NCBI GenBank assembly: GCA_001778375.1
Contig: MFGV01000001.1
Location: 1-64,000, forward strand
Reading direction: 5' to 3'
DNA: 64,000 nt
DNA from: Candidatus Firestonebacteria bacterium RIFOXYD2_FULL_39_29
Lineage (GTDB): Bacteria > Oederibacteriota > D2-FULL-39-29
Shown: in pieces, positions 18,006 through 27,438 of the stretch
Position numbering within the stretch: position 1 is the first letter of the stretch
Layout: every line of letters starts with the position of its first letter
Program-made: the position numbers and the translations under genes
The notes under the pieces: generated by a model
Databases searched by the model: none
What the model was told of the DNA's origin: nothing
What the model saw: the letters and a program-made list of their open reading frames with translations, nothing else

Positions 18006-18981
18006 TTCTTATATCCCCTTTAACCAAAATACTGTTAATGACCAGATCCTGATTCATACTTAGATTTCTGGATATCAGGCTTCTTGAGCCATCCAGATCC
18101 CTGATAATATTTGAAATACTTTCCAACGGAAGAAGAGCGGAATATTTTTTAATCATATTTTCTTTATCAGAATTAAATATCAAACCTTTCCCAATCTTCA
18201 TTTTAAAAACATCATAAAAGAAACTTTCAAGAATATCCGTGGTCATAATAGAAAATTTCTCAAATTTATTCTTTATCGTTTTAATTTCAAAGAGTTGTTT
18301 GGCTGAATAATAAGATTCCAACATCCGGAATATTATTTCTCTTAACTCAAGGTTCTTTTCCTCTATCAGCTCCAATGCTCTTGCCGCACTACCTTCAGAT
18401 GCCCTTGCCGCATATTCAATTATGCTTTCTTTGGCATTACTTTTAAAAATCAATATATCTCTCACTTGCTCCAAAGTCAGACCTCCGAATTTTATCACCT
18501 GACATCTTGACTTTATAGTCGGTAAAATAAAATACGGATTTGCTGCAATCAAAATAAACACTCTTTTCCCAGCCGGCTCTTCTATGGTTTTCAAAAGCAT
18601 CGGAACAGCATCCTTTGTAAGTCTTTCCGCATTGTTTATTATTATGAATTTATATTTATTAAAGTAAGAAGACAAGCTCTGATCTTCCAGTAAAGTTTTA
18701 ATCTGGAGTTTCTTTATAGTAGCGCCGTCCTGTTCCACTACCGCAATATCAGGATTTAAATATTTTGATTGTTTTTCACAGGAATCACAGCCGGAACATG
18801 ACCGGAAAGCTTCGAAATCAGGATGTTCGCAATTAACCAGCCTGGCGAACTCCACAGCCAATGCTTTTTTTCCCACCCCTTCTTTTCCGAGAAAAAGATA
18901 GGCATGCGCCATTCTATTATTGACAAAAGAAGACGCAAGTATTTTTTTCTGATTATCATGACCTGTAATGTTTTCCAGCAT
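17998..18981 (-). CDS. holB: DNA polymerase III subunit delta'
   Basis: The 327-residue clamp-loader protein has an AAA+ fold with LFLGKEGVGKKALAVEF at the P-loop position, a zinc-binding CSGCDSCEKQ and the SRC motif in IKSRCQVI. Delta' acts with delta and tau/gamma to load the sliding clamp. The order tmk-holB-ricT matches Bacillus. It overlaps ricT by 8 bp and follows tmk by 26 bp. Confidence 0.93.
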   Translation of the reverse strand: MLENITGHDNQKKILASSFVNNRMAHAYLFLGKEGVGKKALAVEFARLVNCEHPDFEAFRSCSGCDSCEKQSKYLNPDIAVVEQDGATIKKLQIKTLLEDQSLSSYFNKYKFIIINNAERLTKDAVPMLLKTIEEPAGKRVFILIAANPYFILPTIKSRCQVIKFGGLTLEQVRDILIFKSNAKESIIEYAARASEGSAARALELIEEKNLELREIIFRMLESYYSAKQLFEIKTIKNKFEKFSIMTTDILESFFYDVFKMKIGKGLIFNSDKENMIKKYSALLPLESISNIIRDLDGSRSLISRNLSMNQDLVINSILVKGDIRNG

Positions 18982-19007
18982 AGATGTCCCGTTAATCTGT
19001 AAAGCAA

Positions 19008-19655
19008 TTATACCCGGCTTTTGTTTTTAAACGCCCCGGTTTTTAATTTCTTATCAGCATATAAGAATACTTGCTCTGATATTTTTTCTATTGTCTGAGT
19101 CCCGCAAATAATTTTTATTCTATTTGGCTCTCTCTTCGCGATAGAAATGTAGCCTTTACGAACTTTATTATGAAAAGATGATTTTTCCAATTCCAGCCTG
19201 TCTTTACTTCCCGATCTTTTGCATGCTCTTTTTAATCCCAGTCCGACATCAATATCCATATAAAAAGTAAGATCAGGTTTTAATCCCGAAGCAGCAAAAT
19301 CATTCATACTTTTTATCAATTGTTTTGAAATACCTCTGGCATACCCCTGATAAGCCATCGTTGAATCTGAAAATCTGTCACAAATTACAGCTTTACCGCT
19401 TTCTAAAGCAGGTTTGATTTTATCTTTTACATGTTGAGCCCGGCTTGCAAGGTAAAGAAGTAATTCTGCCGCCGCCGACATTTTTTTATTCTTTGGATCA
19501 AGCAGGAGTTCTCTGATCTTTTCTGCAAGCTCCGACCCTCCCGGCTCTCTTGTTTTAACTACAGAAATACCGAGAGATTTAAGGTGACACTCGAGCAAGT
19601 CAATCTGTGTAGTTTTCCCGCTGCCCTCAGGACCCTCAAATGTAATAAAAATCAT
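19008..19655 (-). CDS. tmk: Thymidylate kinase
   Basis: Tmk phosphorylates dTMP to dTDP with ATP. The 215-residue protein has the P-loop FEGPEGSGKTTQIDLL, the TREPGGSELAEKIRELLL loop and the CDRFSDSTMAYQGYARG substrate segment, all diagnostic. Length is normal. It is followed by holB, and lies 12 bp downstream of ymdB in a single transcription unit. Confidence 0.96.
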   Translation of the reverse strand: MIFITFEGPEGSGKTTQIDLLECHLKSLGISVVKTREPGGSELAEKIRELLLDPKNKKMSAAAELLLYLASRAQHVKDKIKPALESGKAVICDRFSDSTMAYQGYARGISKQLIKSMNDFAASGLKPDLTFYMDIDVGLGLKRACKRSGSKDRLELEKSSFHNKVRKGYISIAKREPNRIKIICGTQTIEKISEQVFLYADKKLKTGAFKNKSRV

Positions 19656-19667
19656 CTAATATACTCC

Positions 19668-20456
19668 CTAACCCCTTAGATACTTTCTGCAAATCCTGGT
19701 AATGCTGACCGCTCTTCCGGAATTATCATCTATTTCCACAAAAACACCGTTAACATTAATATTTTTAGTTTCAACCTCAAATCTTACCGGAATGTCATAG
19801 AGGAATCTTTGCAGTGCTATTTCTTTCTTCATCCCGATTACAGAATCGGCAGAACCGCACATACCTGTGTCGGTAATAAAAGCTGTCCCATCCGGAAGTA
19901 TTCTTTCATCTGCAGTTTGAACATGTGTATGTGTCCCAAAAACTGCGGAGACCTCACCATCAAGGTAACAAGCAAGCGCATTTTTTTCTGAAGTAATTTC
20001 GGCATGGAAATCAATAATAATTATATTTGTTTCAGCTTTAAGTATTTTAATAGCCTCTTTTGCGGTTCGAAAAGGACAATCAATGTTAGAAAGATAAACC
20101 CTTCCTTCAAGATTTAAAACTCCAACTTTCAGACCATTTGCAGCCGTATACACCTTAAAACCTATTCCGGCAACCCCCGGAGGGTAATTTGCAGGCCGGA
20201 GTAACCTCGGTTCTTTGTCTATTATCTGCATTACTTCTTTTTTATCCCAAATATGGTTACCGGAGGTGATTACATCAATTTCAAATGAGAACAGGTCTTC
20301 TAAGATCTTTGGTGTAATTCCAAAACCATGCGCAGAGTTTTCACCATTAGCAATTACAAAATCAGGTTTAAACTCACGCCGAAGATCAGGAAGCAACACC
20401 TTTATTGCATCTCTTCCCGGTTCTCCTATTATATCTCCAAAAAACAGGATTTTCAT
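19668..20456 (-). CDS. ymdB: YmdB-family metallophosphoesterase
   Basis: The 262-residue protein has the calcineurin-like metal sites of the YmdB family: FFGDIIGEPGRDAI, NGENSAHGFGI, GNHIWDKKE, DFHAEITSEKNA and GTHTHVQTAD. Bacillus YmdB is a cyclic-nucleotide phosphodiesterase acting on 2',3'-cAMP/cGMP and affects biofilm and motility switching. It is downstream of rny, the usual neighbour, with a 90-bp spacer holding the small palindrome CGCCTTAGGCGG. Substrate specificity here is inferred from the family. Confidence 0.93.
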   Translation of the reverse strand: MKILFFGDIIGEPGRDAIKVLLPDLRREFKPDFVIANGENSAHGFGITPKILEDLFSFEIDVITSGNHIWDKKEVMQIIDKEPRLLRPANYPPGVAGIGFKVYTAANGLKVGVLNLEGRVYLSNIDCPFRTAKEAIKILKAETNIIIIDFHAEITSEKNALACYLDGEVSAVFGTHTHVQTADERILPDGTAFITDTGMCGSADSVIGMKKEIALQRFLYDIPVRFEVETKNINVNGVFVEIDDNSGRAVSITRICRKYLRG

Positions 20457-20546
20457 TTAATCCCTTCCATTTGTTTTATCTGCTATTTTATCTGTGATAT
20501 CTCATTCATATCTGTGCCATCAGTCTCTACGCCTTAGGCGGAGGAC

Positions 20547-22118
20547 TTACTTAGCATATTCAGAAGCACGCATTTCCCTGATAACCGTAACTTTAACCTG
20601 TCCCGGATATTCCACTTCTTCTTCTATACGTTTAGCTATATCTTTTGCGATCTGAAGTGCTTGAGAATCATTAATTTCAGTATGTTCTACCATAATCCTG
20701 ATCTCTCTTCCTGCTTGAATCGCAAATGATTTTTTTACCCCGGTAAATGATTCGGCAATATTCTCCAGCTTTTCAAGACGCTTAATATATGTTTCTAAAG
20801 ATTCACGCCTTGCCCCGGGTCTTGCTCCTGAAATTGAGTCGGCAGCCTGAACAATTATCGCATCTATTGTTCTTAATTGATCGTCTCCATGATGGTCTCC
20901 AACAGCGGAAATAACTCTGGGACTTTCTTTGTATTTTTTTACCAGATCGGCACCTATTTGAGGATGTGTACCTTCAATCTCATGGTCAACAGCTTTACCG
21001 ATATCGTGTAACAACCCCGCGCGTTTAAACATTACAGTATCAAGACCTAATTCACCGGCAAGCATACCTGCCATATTAGCAACTTCTATCGAGTGCTGTA
21101 AAATATTCTGTCCGTAGCTGGTTCTATATTTTAAGCGGCCTATCAATCTTACCAATTCAGGGTGAATACCGGAAAGGCCCATGTCCAAAACCGTTCTCTC
21201 TCCGGTCTCTTTGATTTTTTCTTCTACTTCACTTTTAACTCTTTCTACAACTTCTTCTATTCTTGTAGGATGAATTCTTCCGTCAGATATCAAACGCTCT
21301 AAAGATATCCTGGCTATCTCCCGGCGTACCATGTCAAAACCGGACAAAACGACAGCTTCAGGAGTGTCATCAACTATAACGTCTATCCCTGTAGCTGCCT
21401 CAAGCGCCCTAATATTACGCCCTTCTCTTCCGATAACACGGCCTTTCATTTCCTCATTTGGAAGAGGAACAACCGAAACAGTTGATTCTACTGTATGATC
21501 AATTGAACAACGCTGTATAGCAAGAGAAATAATCTTCTTTGCTTTCTTTTCAGCTTCTTCTTTTGCTTCATCTTCAATACGCTTAATTATAGCGGCCGCA
21601 TCATGATGAGCCTGTTTTTCCAACATCTCAAGAAGCATTTTTTTCGCACTTTCTGTAGTTAATCCTGATATCTTTTCAAGTTTTACCCGCTCATCCTCAA
21701 TCATTTTGTTTAACTTATCGTCTTTATCCTTTAATATTTTATCTTTTTGAATAAGCTCATTCTCTCTGGTCTTATACTCTTTTTCCTTCTGATCTAATAG
21801 ATCTACTTTTTTATCAACATGTTCTTCCCTCTGAACCAGTCGTTTTTCAAGGTTTTGAATTTCAACGCGTCTTTCCTTGGTTTCCGACTCAAACTGCTGC
21901 TTTGCCTTATACAGCTCTTCTTTAGCTTCAATAATAGCTTCTTTCTTCTTTGCCTCCACTTGTTTTTCGGCGTCAGTCAACAACTTTTTTGCAACTTGTT
22001 CAGCCGATGCAATCTTGTCTTCTGACGTTTTTTTCCGTATCATCCAGCCAATAACAATACCTAATACAGCCATTACTGCACTACTAAACACTATAATCAA
22101 TATTGTAGTAATATTCAT
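20547..22118 (-). CDS. rny: Ribonuclease Y
   Basis: RNase Y is the membrane-anchored endonuclease that starts mRNA decay in many bacteria lacking RNase E. The 523-residue protein has an N-terminal transmembrane helix (~3-25), a long charged coiled coil (~30-200), a KH domain ([20 protein letters not shown]) and an HD domain ([18 protein letters not shown]). Length and order are typical. The ATG at 22118 has a strong AGGAGG site. It is preceded by a 54-residue gene behind a consensus promoter that probably drives both. RicT, its known modulator in Bacillus, is encoded downstream. Confidence 0.97.
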   Translation of the reverse strand: MNITTILIIVFSSAVMAVLGIVIGWMIRKKTSEDKIASAEQVAKKLLTDAEKQVEAKKKEAIIEAKEELYKAKQQFESETKERRVEIQNLEKRLVQREEHVDKKVDLLDQKEKEYKTRENELIQKDKILKDKDDKLNKMIEDERVKLEKISGLTTESAKKMLLEMLEKQAHHDAAAIIKRIEDEAKEEAEKKAKKIISLAIQRCSIDHTVESTVSVVPLPNEEMKGRVIGREGRNIRALEAATGIDVIVDDTPEAVVLSGFDMVRREIARISLERLISDGRIHPTRIEEVVERVKSEVEEKIKETGERTVLDMGLSGIHPELVRLIGRLKYRTSYGQNILQHSIEVANMAGMLAGELGLDTVMFKRAGLLHDIGKAVDHEIEGTHPQIGADLVKKYKESPRVISAVGDHHGDDQLRTIDAIIVQAADSISGARPGARRESLETYIKRLEKLENIAESFTGVKKSFAIQAGREIRIMVEHTEINDSQALQIAKDIAKRIEEEVEYPGQVKVTVIREMRASEYAK

Positions 22119-22187
22119 GTAGGTTTCCTCCTCATTTGAAAAATAAGAACGCTTTGAAAGGTTTGTATTAGGTATTAATAGGAAAGA

Positions 22188-22352
22188 TTATTTCGAATAG
22201 GTTAAATTCTGTCCGCTTTTCCTGAACAAACAAAGCTTTTTATTTTTAGCAGATGCTAAAAAGACAGAATTTCTATAAACAAAAACAGAATTCTCTTCTG
22301 ATTTGTAAATTTTATCCAATTCTAAAAACCCTATGAAATAAAACATTCCCAT
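22188..22352 (-). CDS. Unrecognised 54-residue protein upstream of rny
   Basis: An ATG at 22352 preceded by AGGTAAGG opens a 54-codon frame ending at TAA 22188-22190. The product begins MGMFYFIGFLELDKIYKSEE and ends SGQNLTYSK. It has an aromatic start and a basic C-terminal half (AKNKKLCLFRKSGQ) and no recognisable family. A sigma-70 promoter with perfect -35 and -10 hexamers lies 25 bp upstream, and rny starts 69 bp downstream, so it is probably co-transcribed with rny. It could be a leader peptide or small regulator. A structured leader that is only accidentally open is the main alternative. Confidence 0.55.
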   Translation of the reverse strand: MGMFYFIGFLELDKIYKSEENSVFVYRNSVFLASAKNKKLCLFRKSGQNLTYSK

Positions 22353-22376
22353 ATACACCTTACCTTTACTTATAAT

Positions 22377-22405
22377 ATTATATTATATAAATCCTGATTT
22401 GTCAA
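22377..22405 (-). promoter_or_regulatory. Consensus sigma-70 promoter for the small ORF and rny
   Basis: On the minus strand the -35 TTGACA (22400-22405) and the -10 TATAAT (22377-22382) are both perfect matches, separated by exactly 17 bp of AT-rich sequence. It points at the 54-codon gene and rny. Such a perfect match predicts strong constitutive transcription by the housekeeping sigma factor. Confidence 0.8.
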
Positions 22406-22421
22406 CCTAGTTTTCAGTTAA

Positions 22422-24317
22422 CTAATGCTGCACAGGGATAATAACACCTCTCATTATTACTCTTTGTGCAAAACCAAAGATAAATAAAGTAGGTATAGCT
22501 GATACTACAAGAGCGGCCATTAGTAAAGACGGAGATGCCCAAATCTGCATTTCATACAACCATACCATAATAGTCCACATACTTGGGTCCTGACACACAA
22601 GTAAAGCAAACATAAAGGCCGTATAAGCTCCCACAAATGCTCCCAGTGCCAGATATGCAAGTATAGGCTTAGCCAATGGCAGTGTAATATCCCAGAATAT
22701 TTTCATCTCACCTGCTCCATCCATCTGAGCGGCTTCATAGAATTCCTTGGGCAAGCTGTCAAAGAATCCCTTGAGAATAAATATACTATAACCACTCGCC
22801 AGTCCCGGCAATACCAAAGCCCAATATGTATTTAACATATGCAGTTTCTTTAGCATTAAAAAATTAGGTATCATTGCCACTTCTGCAGGAAAAGCCATTG
22901 TTGCAAGCAAAAATATCAAAACCTTGTTACTATATGACAGGCTGAACCTTGAAAGCGCATATGCGCACATCGGATTAACCGTGAGTGTTGTGAATATTAT
23001 AATAAAGCAAAAGATAGCAGTATTAATCACAGCTCTTCCATGCAGAAGAATGTACTCAGATACTTCCTTATAATTTCTGGTAATAAAGTTCATTCTGATT
23101 TTTCCGGGATTTTCCTTCAAATCAAACCAATCGTTCAATTCACAAGGAATTCTAATTTCTTCGAAAGTTTTATACGAAGATGTATACACTTTATTATAAT
23201 CACTAATATTTTTGTACTTCTTCTCCGCAAATTCCCTGAATTTTAATTCACTTGTTTGTATTTTGATATATGATGCAGGAAATGCTGTTTCTTTATCTTT
23301 TATCATCTCCAATATATCAGGGAATATCTTATTATTTACCTCATTTTCATAGTTATCTTTTATTCTTAACTCCTTGAAAGATTTGTATCCTCCCTTAGGA
23401 TTAGACGGAAAATATATAATATTAAGTTTCTCAATTTTCTTGTATTTTTTTTCTAAATATCTGCGATATATCGAATCAGTTCTTTCATCAAGTTTGAAAT
23501 AGATCAAAGGTACTCTTGATTTTGCGAAATACTCCCAATCTTCCTTTATTTTTGTACCTGCTATCGTACCTGAGAATAGTATCTCACTGAACTTTTTATA
23601 GTTTGACTTGTATTTTTCATTAAAAAAAGAAATATTATTATATTTACGTATTAAATATAGCTGAAAATTACCTTCTATTAAAACAGGATACAGATAATTA
23701 TTTGGCAGCTGACTCTTAAATTCCAAATACTCCTTGACCAATAAACTGTCTTCATATTTAAAACCCCTATCATCAAGTCTTTCAAAAGGGCTTCTCAACC
23801 TGGTAAAATCTTCATTTTCCATAGCATATTTTTTATTTACTATTTTAATATCCTTGTATTTATTTTCAATATATTCTCGATAAAGACGTTCCGCCCTTCC
23901 GGTGGCAGAACCTACGACGCGAAACCCCATTGCTTTGTATTGAGCAGGTAATTCTGTCATGTATTCTTCCCAATCAGATCTTACTTTTCGAACATCTATT
24001 CCTGAATATTTCGGAATTTTAACATCTTGAAACCTGAGATAATATTCCGATGCTCTGTGGTTAAACAAGTCAAGACTCGGATTCGTGGCGGTATATTTAT
24101 CTGAAACATACTTTTTAAATAAATACTCTTCATTGTAAAAATATTTTGGTATAACACGATATTCCATATAATCAACTTCATTTGTTGTCGATCCCGCCAA
24201 CATAAGCAAAAACGGATAAACCATGGTAATACCGCCTAAAATTAAAAATAAGTATAAAAGAGCAAAAATAAAAATCGTTTTTGGACTCTTTCTGCCCACT
24301 GAATCTATTAAAGGCAT
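22422..24317 (-). CDS. Sugar ABC transporter permease (MalG type) with a large repeated insert
   Basis: The C-terminal ~425-631 region is a MalG-like permease with the EAA loop EFYEAAQMDGAGEMKIFWDI. The N-terminal helix (~15-40) is also MalG-like. Between them lie about 380 extra, probably extracytoplasmic residues with at least four copies of a motif approximating FxxKYKxIxxxNxxYxxxYKxFxEI, near residues 145-185, 220-262, 284-322 and 358-400, some followed by DW. Ordinary MalG proteins have about 280 residues. The motif recalls segments in GH42-like enzymes; that link is a guess. It follows the binding-protein/permease fusion by 15 bp. No ATPase gene is nearby. Confidence 0.85.
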   Translation of the reverse strand: MPLIDSVGRKSPKTIFIFALLYLFLILGGITMVYPFLLMLAGSTTNEVDYMEYRVIPKYFYNEEYLFKKYVSDKYTATNPSLDLFNHRASEYYLRFQDVKIPKYSGIDVRKVRSDWEEYMTELPAQYKAMGFRVVGSATGRAERLYREYIENKYKDIKIVNKKYAMENEDFTRLRSPFERLDDRGFKYEDSLLVKEYLEFKSQLPNNYLYPVLIEGNFQLYLIRKYNNISFFNEKYKSNYKKFSEILFSGTIAGTKIKEDWEYFAKSRVPLIYFKLDERTDSIYRRYLEKKYKKIEKLNIIYFPSNPKGGYKSFKELRIKDNYENEVNNKIFPDILEMIKDKETAFPASYIKIQTSELKFREFAEKKYKNISDYNKVYTSSYKTFEEIRIPCELNDWFDLKENPGKIRMNFITRNYKEVSEYILLHGRAVINTAIFCFIIIFTTLTVNPMCAYALSRFSLSYSNKVLIFLLATMAFPAEVAMIPNFLMLKKLHMLNTYWALVLPGLASGYSIFILKGFFDSLPKEFYEAAQMDGAGEMKIFWDITLPLAKPILAYLALGAFVGAYTAFMFALLVCQDPSMWTIMVWLYEMQIWASPSLLMAALVVSAIPTLFIFGFAQRVIMRGVIIPVQH

Positions 24318-24332
24318 TTTAAACCCTCCAGC

Positions 24333-26741
24333 CTATAGTTTATTTACAGTCGTAAATCTGACATCGCGCAATATCCGTAATTGCAGTACAGTAAAGCCTA
24401 CCAAAAAGCTTCCCAAAACCCAGGCAATAGCTGTCGCATATCCAAACCTGAGATATACATAAGCATTATAAAATATCTCAAGACCTATAACATGCGTAGC
24501 ATTTGCAGGGCCTCCGCCTGTCATTACTAAAATATTTGAAGTTGCATTAAAAGCTCCTATGAATGCACCCACAAAATTTATTATAAGCAGCATACTCAAA
24601 GTAGGGTATGTAACATGCCTTAATTTACCCCATATCCCGGCTCCGTCTATGGATGAAGATTCATACAATTCTTCGGGAACATTTTTTAATGCTGCAAGAT
24701 AAAAAACACTTCCCGCTCCTACCCCACCCCAGATACCGGGAATGATAATGCAGAGCATCGCAAGTTTTGAGTCAAAAAGCCACATCTGACCCGGAAGATT
24801 AACAGCAGCAAGAAGTTTGTTGAATAAACCTGCCTGACTAGGCTCGTAAAACTGTTTCCAAAGGAGAAGGACTATTATGCCGCTAGTTACAGTCGGAAGG
24901 TAAAATATCATTCTGAAAAACAAAGAACCCCTTGGTATCTCATTAAATATCAAAGCCAGTATTATTGGAGCAAAAAAACCAAGTGCTAATGTCAGAACAA
25001 CGTAAAAAACAGTATTCACTACTGATTGCCAGAAAATAGGCTGCCAAAATAATTGAATGAAATTACCAAGACCTATCCATTCACTGTTTCCGACTATTTT
25101 ATAATTCTGAAAGGCCATCAGCAAACCGCTGCCAACAGGAAAGTATGACCACATCAGTACAGTAATTACAGCAATACCCATAAAAAGCCAGGCAAACATA
25201 TGATTTCTGAAACTTGTCTTCTGATAATTCACAGCATTTGGTTTTGACATTTCCTTAAATATTCTAAACGCCCTGATTCCAAAATAGGAAAAAACAACAG
25301 CAATTACGAAAAGAACAATCCAGACTTTGGCAGTCCTGTTTTTCCGTTCCTTCTCTTCCAGTTTCCCAAGCAATTGCTCATTAGTATGCTTTTCAGCTAT
25401 TGCCAGTTCTGCTGCAATATCAACATTCGGATTACTCTGAATTTTATCAAGTACTACCGAAAGCTCACTATAAATCATATCACAGTTTTTGCCATAAGGC
25501 TCGGGATGTGCGTATTTAAATGCTTCTTCGTTTACTTTTATCCATTGTGGATTGGCATCTTCAAGTAAATCACTATAACCAAAACTCTTAAGATATTTTG
25601 GATTCAAAAACCTGCCCAAACCTTCTTCAACCAATATTCCTGTACTGATTCTTTTTGGTTCTTCACTGCTCATATATTTAAGATATCTTACAGCAGCATC
25701 AAAAACCCGGGGATCTTTAACCTGAGAATTCACTCCAAGCATATCCTGGTTAAACTCTCCGCCTCCTTTACCTGTCGGACCAACAGGTAAAGGTGCAATT
25801 TCATACAATTCCGTATTTGCGCCCGGAGGAAAGAGTTTCTGTTCATCAATATAGTTAAAGCTCATTCCTATTCTGCCTTCAGACATAGCTCTGGTAATTT
25901 CCGTAGAAGAACCTCTAAAAACAACACCCTTATACTTTTTACCGTTTTTTATAAACTCTTCATGGAAAAGTCGCTGATAGAATTTTAATGCCATAATAGT
26001 TTCTTTACTGTTATATACAGCCTGCCACTCGCCTTTTTCATTTTTAGCAACAATGTCACCGCCGGCCTGATAAATAAAATTAAAGAAATGCCAACCGGCT
26101 TCAACTCCCGTAGGTCCCGCATACCCATAGATACCTTTATCAGGGTCATACATTTTTTTTGAATACTCTATAAACTCTTCCCAGTTCTTTGGCGGCTTCT
26201 TTGGATCAAGTCCGGCTTTTGCAAAAACATCTTTTCGATATTGCATTGCCATTATCAGTGGAGCTCCAATTGGAATAAGATATAAATGCTCTTTCCCGTC
26301 AGGAGGACCTTTTTGCATTATAGCCGGCATTATTTTAGGATGGAATTTACTAATCTCTTCATTTGAAAAATACCCGTCCAAAGGCAAATATAACCCTTGA
26401 TCAATATAAGTCGTACTTTTCCTTAAATAACTCAGCATAACATCAGGAGCGGTTCCGCCGGCTAAGGCCATGCTTACAGAATCAGCAGAATCCATACCCG
26501 CCATAGCAATACCTGCAGCCGCTTTTAATTCAAGATCAGGATTTAACTCAAGAAACCTTTCATATACCTGTCTCTCAGCACGCATGTATGCCGATCTAAC
26601 ATCTTTTCTTGGAATACGCCATATTTTAAGTACTACTTTATCGTTACTTTTATTATTTTCCGCAAGAATAATACCAGGTAATGTTATTATTGCCGCGAGA
26701 ATATAAATAAAAAACTTTACATATATAACTTGCTTTTTCAC
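24333..26741 (-). CDS. Fused sugar-binding protein and ABC permease (MalE-MalF type)
   Basis: This 802-residue protein starts with a signal sequence (YVKFFIYILAAIITLPGIILA). An extracellular solute-binding domain follows at ~32-450, with GGTAPDVMLSYLRKS, VFAKAGLDPKKPPKNWEEF and SEGRIGMSFNY. After a helix near 465-490 comes a MalF-like permease (~505-800) with the EAA loop ELYESSSIDGAGIWGKLRHV. Binding protein and permease are normally separate, so the receptor is tethered to its channel. The GTG start is supported by AGGAGG. The partner permease follows, while the ATPase must be encoded elsewhere. The substrate is probably a sugar. Confidence 0.88.
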   Translation of the reverse strand: MKKQVIYVKFFIYILAAIITLPGIILAENNKSNDKVVLKIWRIPRKDVRSAYMRAERQVYERFLELNPDLELKAAAGIAMAGMDSADSVSMALAGGTAPDVMLSYLRKSTTYIDQGLYLPLDGYFSNEEISKFHPKIMPAIMQKGPPDGKEHLYLIPIGAPLIMAMQYRKDVFAKAGLDPKKPPKNWEEFIEYSKKMYDPDKGIYGYAGPTGVEAGWHFFNFIYQAGGDIVAKNEKGEWQAVYNSKETIMALKFYQRLFHEEFIKNGKKYKGVVFRGSSTEITRAMSEGRIGMSFNYIDEQKLFPPGANTELYEIAPLPVGPTGKGGGEFNQDMLGVNSQVKDPRVFDAAVRYLKYMSSEEPKRISTGILVEEGLGRFLNPKYLKSFGYSDLLEDANPQWIKVNEEAFKYAHPEPYGKNCDMIYSELSVVLDKIQSNPNVDIAAELAIAEKHTNEQLLGKLEEKERKNRTAKVWIVLFVIAVVFSYFGIRAFRIFKEMSKPNAVNYQKTSFRNHMFAWLFMGIAVITVLMWSYFPVGSGLLMAFQNYKIVGNSEWIGLGNFIQLFWQPIFWQSVVNTVFYVVLTLALGFFAPIILALIFNEIPRGSLFFRMIFYLPTVTSGIIVLLLWKQFYEPSQAGLFNKLLAAVNLPGQMWLFDSKLAMLCIIIPGIWGGVGAGSVFYLAALKNVPEELYESSSIDGAGIWGKLRHVTYPTLSMLLIINFVGAFIGAFNATSNILVMTGGGPANATHVIGLEIFYNAYVYLRFGYATAIAWVLGSFLVGFTVLQLRILRDVRFTTVNKL

Positions 26742-26770
26742 TAAACCTCCTAAATTTAATTAATTATTAT

Positions 26771-26799
26771 ATTATACACTTAAAATTCATTACAATCAA
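26771..26799 (-). promoter_or_regulatory. Promoter of the ABC transporter operon
   Basis: The minus strand shows -35 TTGATT (26794-26799), a 17-bp spacer and -10 TATAAT (26771-26776), ending about 29 bp before the GTG start with AGGAGG in between. It is a good sigma-70 match and the only one in the gap. Confidence 0.65.
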
Positions 26800-26841
26800 T
26801 ATAACGTCTGATTTCTTCAAAGAAGTGAACAACAGATTAAA

Positions 26842-27438
26842 TTACAGACATGACTTAAATGCTCTTTTTTCCGTTATTATAATATCCAATCTCTGGTCAT
26901 TCTTTTCATTCGGAATACTTTTAAGCAGTTGAAAATTAAAAGCAAGTCCGACCTTAATTGCCTTCATTTTTTTTAAAAAACGGTCATAAAAACCGCCGCC
27001 ATATCCAAGCCTATTTCCATCGCAATCAAAACCAACAACCGGAACAATGATTATATCCATATTACGACCGCGAAATAGCCCCTTACATCCTTTCTTTGGC
27101 TCAAGAATGCCATATTTAGACCTCTCAAGACTGTCGGGAAATTCCCTTATCCTGACTACACTTAGCCGTCTATTCTTAATGTCAGCTAGAGGTACAAATA
27201 TTTCTTTTTTTATTTTTAACGCTTTACTTATCATTCTATGCGTAAACACCTCATTATTAAAAGACACATAAAACATTACTTTTTTGGCTTTTTTGAATTC
27301 AGGAAGAGAGAAGAGTTTTTTCATTATTACCTTGCTTTTACAGTTGATAACTGAGGGTTTTTGAAGCGATCTTATTTTCTTAAGCTTTTGTCTCAGCCTC
27401 TTTTTTATCAGAGACTTACCAAGGCTAATTTTTCTCAT
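26842..27438 (-). CDS. 5-formyltetrahydrofolate cyclo-ligase
   Basis: This enzyme converts 5-formyl-THF to 5,10-methenyl-THF using ATP, returning folate to one-carbon metabolism. The family signature GYGGGFYDRFL with the preceding VPVVGFDCDGNRL is present, as is the N-terminal basic helix. The open frame can extend to a TTG at 27459, but the ATG at 27438 has an AAAGG site seven bases upstream and fits the family length (198 residues), so I chose it. It overlaps the end of the FlbD-like gene. Its place in a folate/one-carbon neighbourhood fits its role. Confidence 0.93.
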   Translation of the reverse strand: MRKISLGKSLIKKRLRQKLKKIRSLQKPSVINCKSKVIMKKLFSLPEFKKAKKVMFYVSFNNEVFTHRMISKALKIKKEIFVPLADIKNRRLSVVRIREFPDSLERSKYGILEPKKGCKGLFRGRNMDIIIVPVVGFDCDGNRLGYGGGFYDRFLKKMKAIKVGLAFNFQLLKSIPNEKNDQRLDIIITEKRAFKSCL

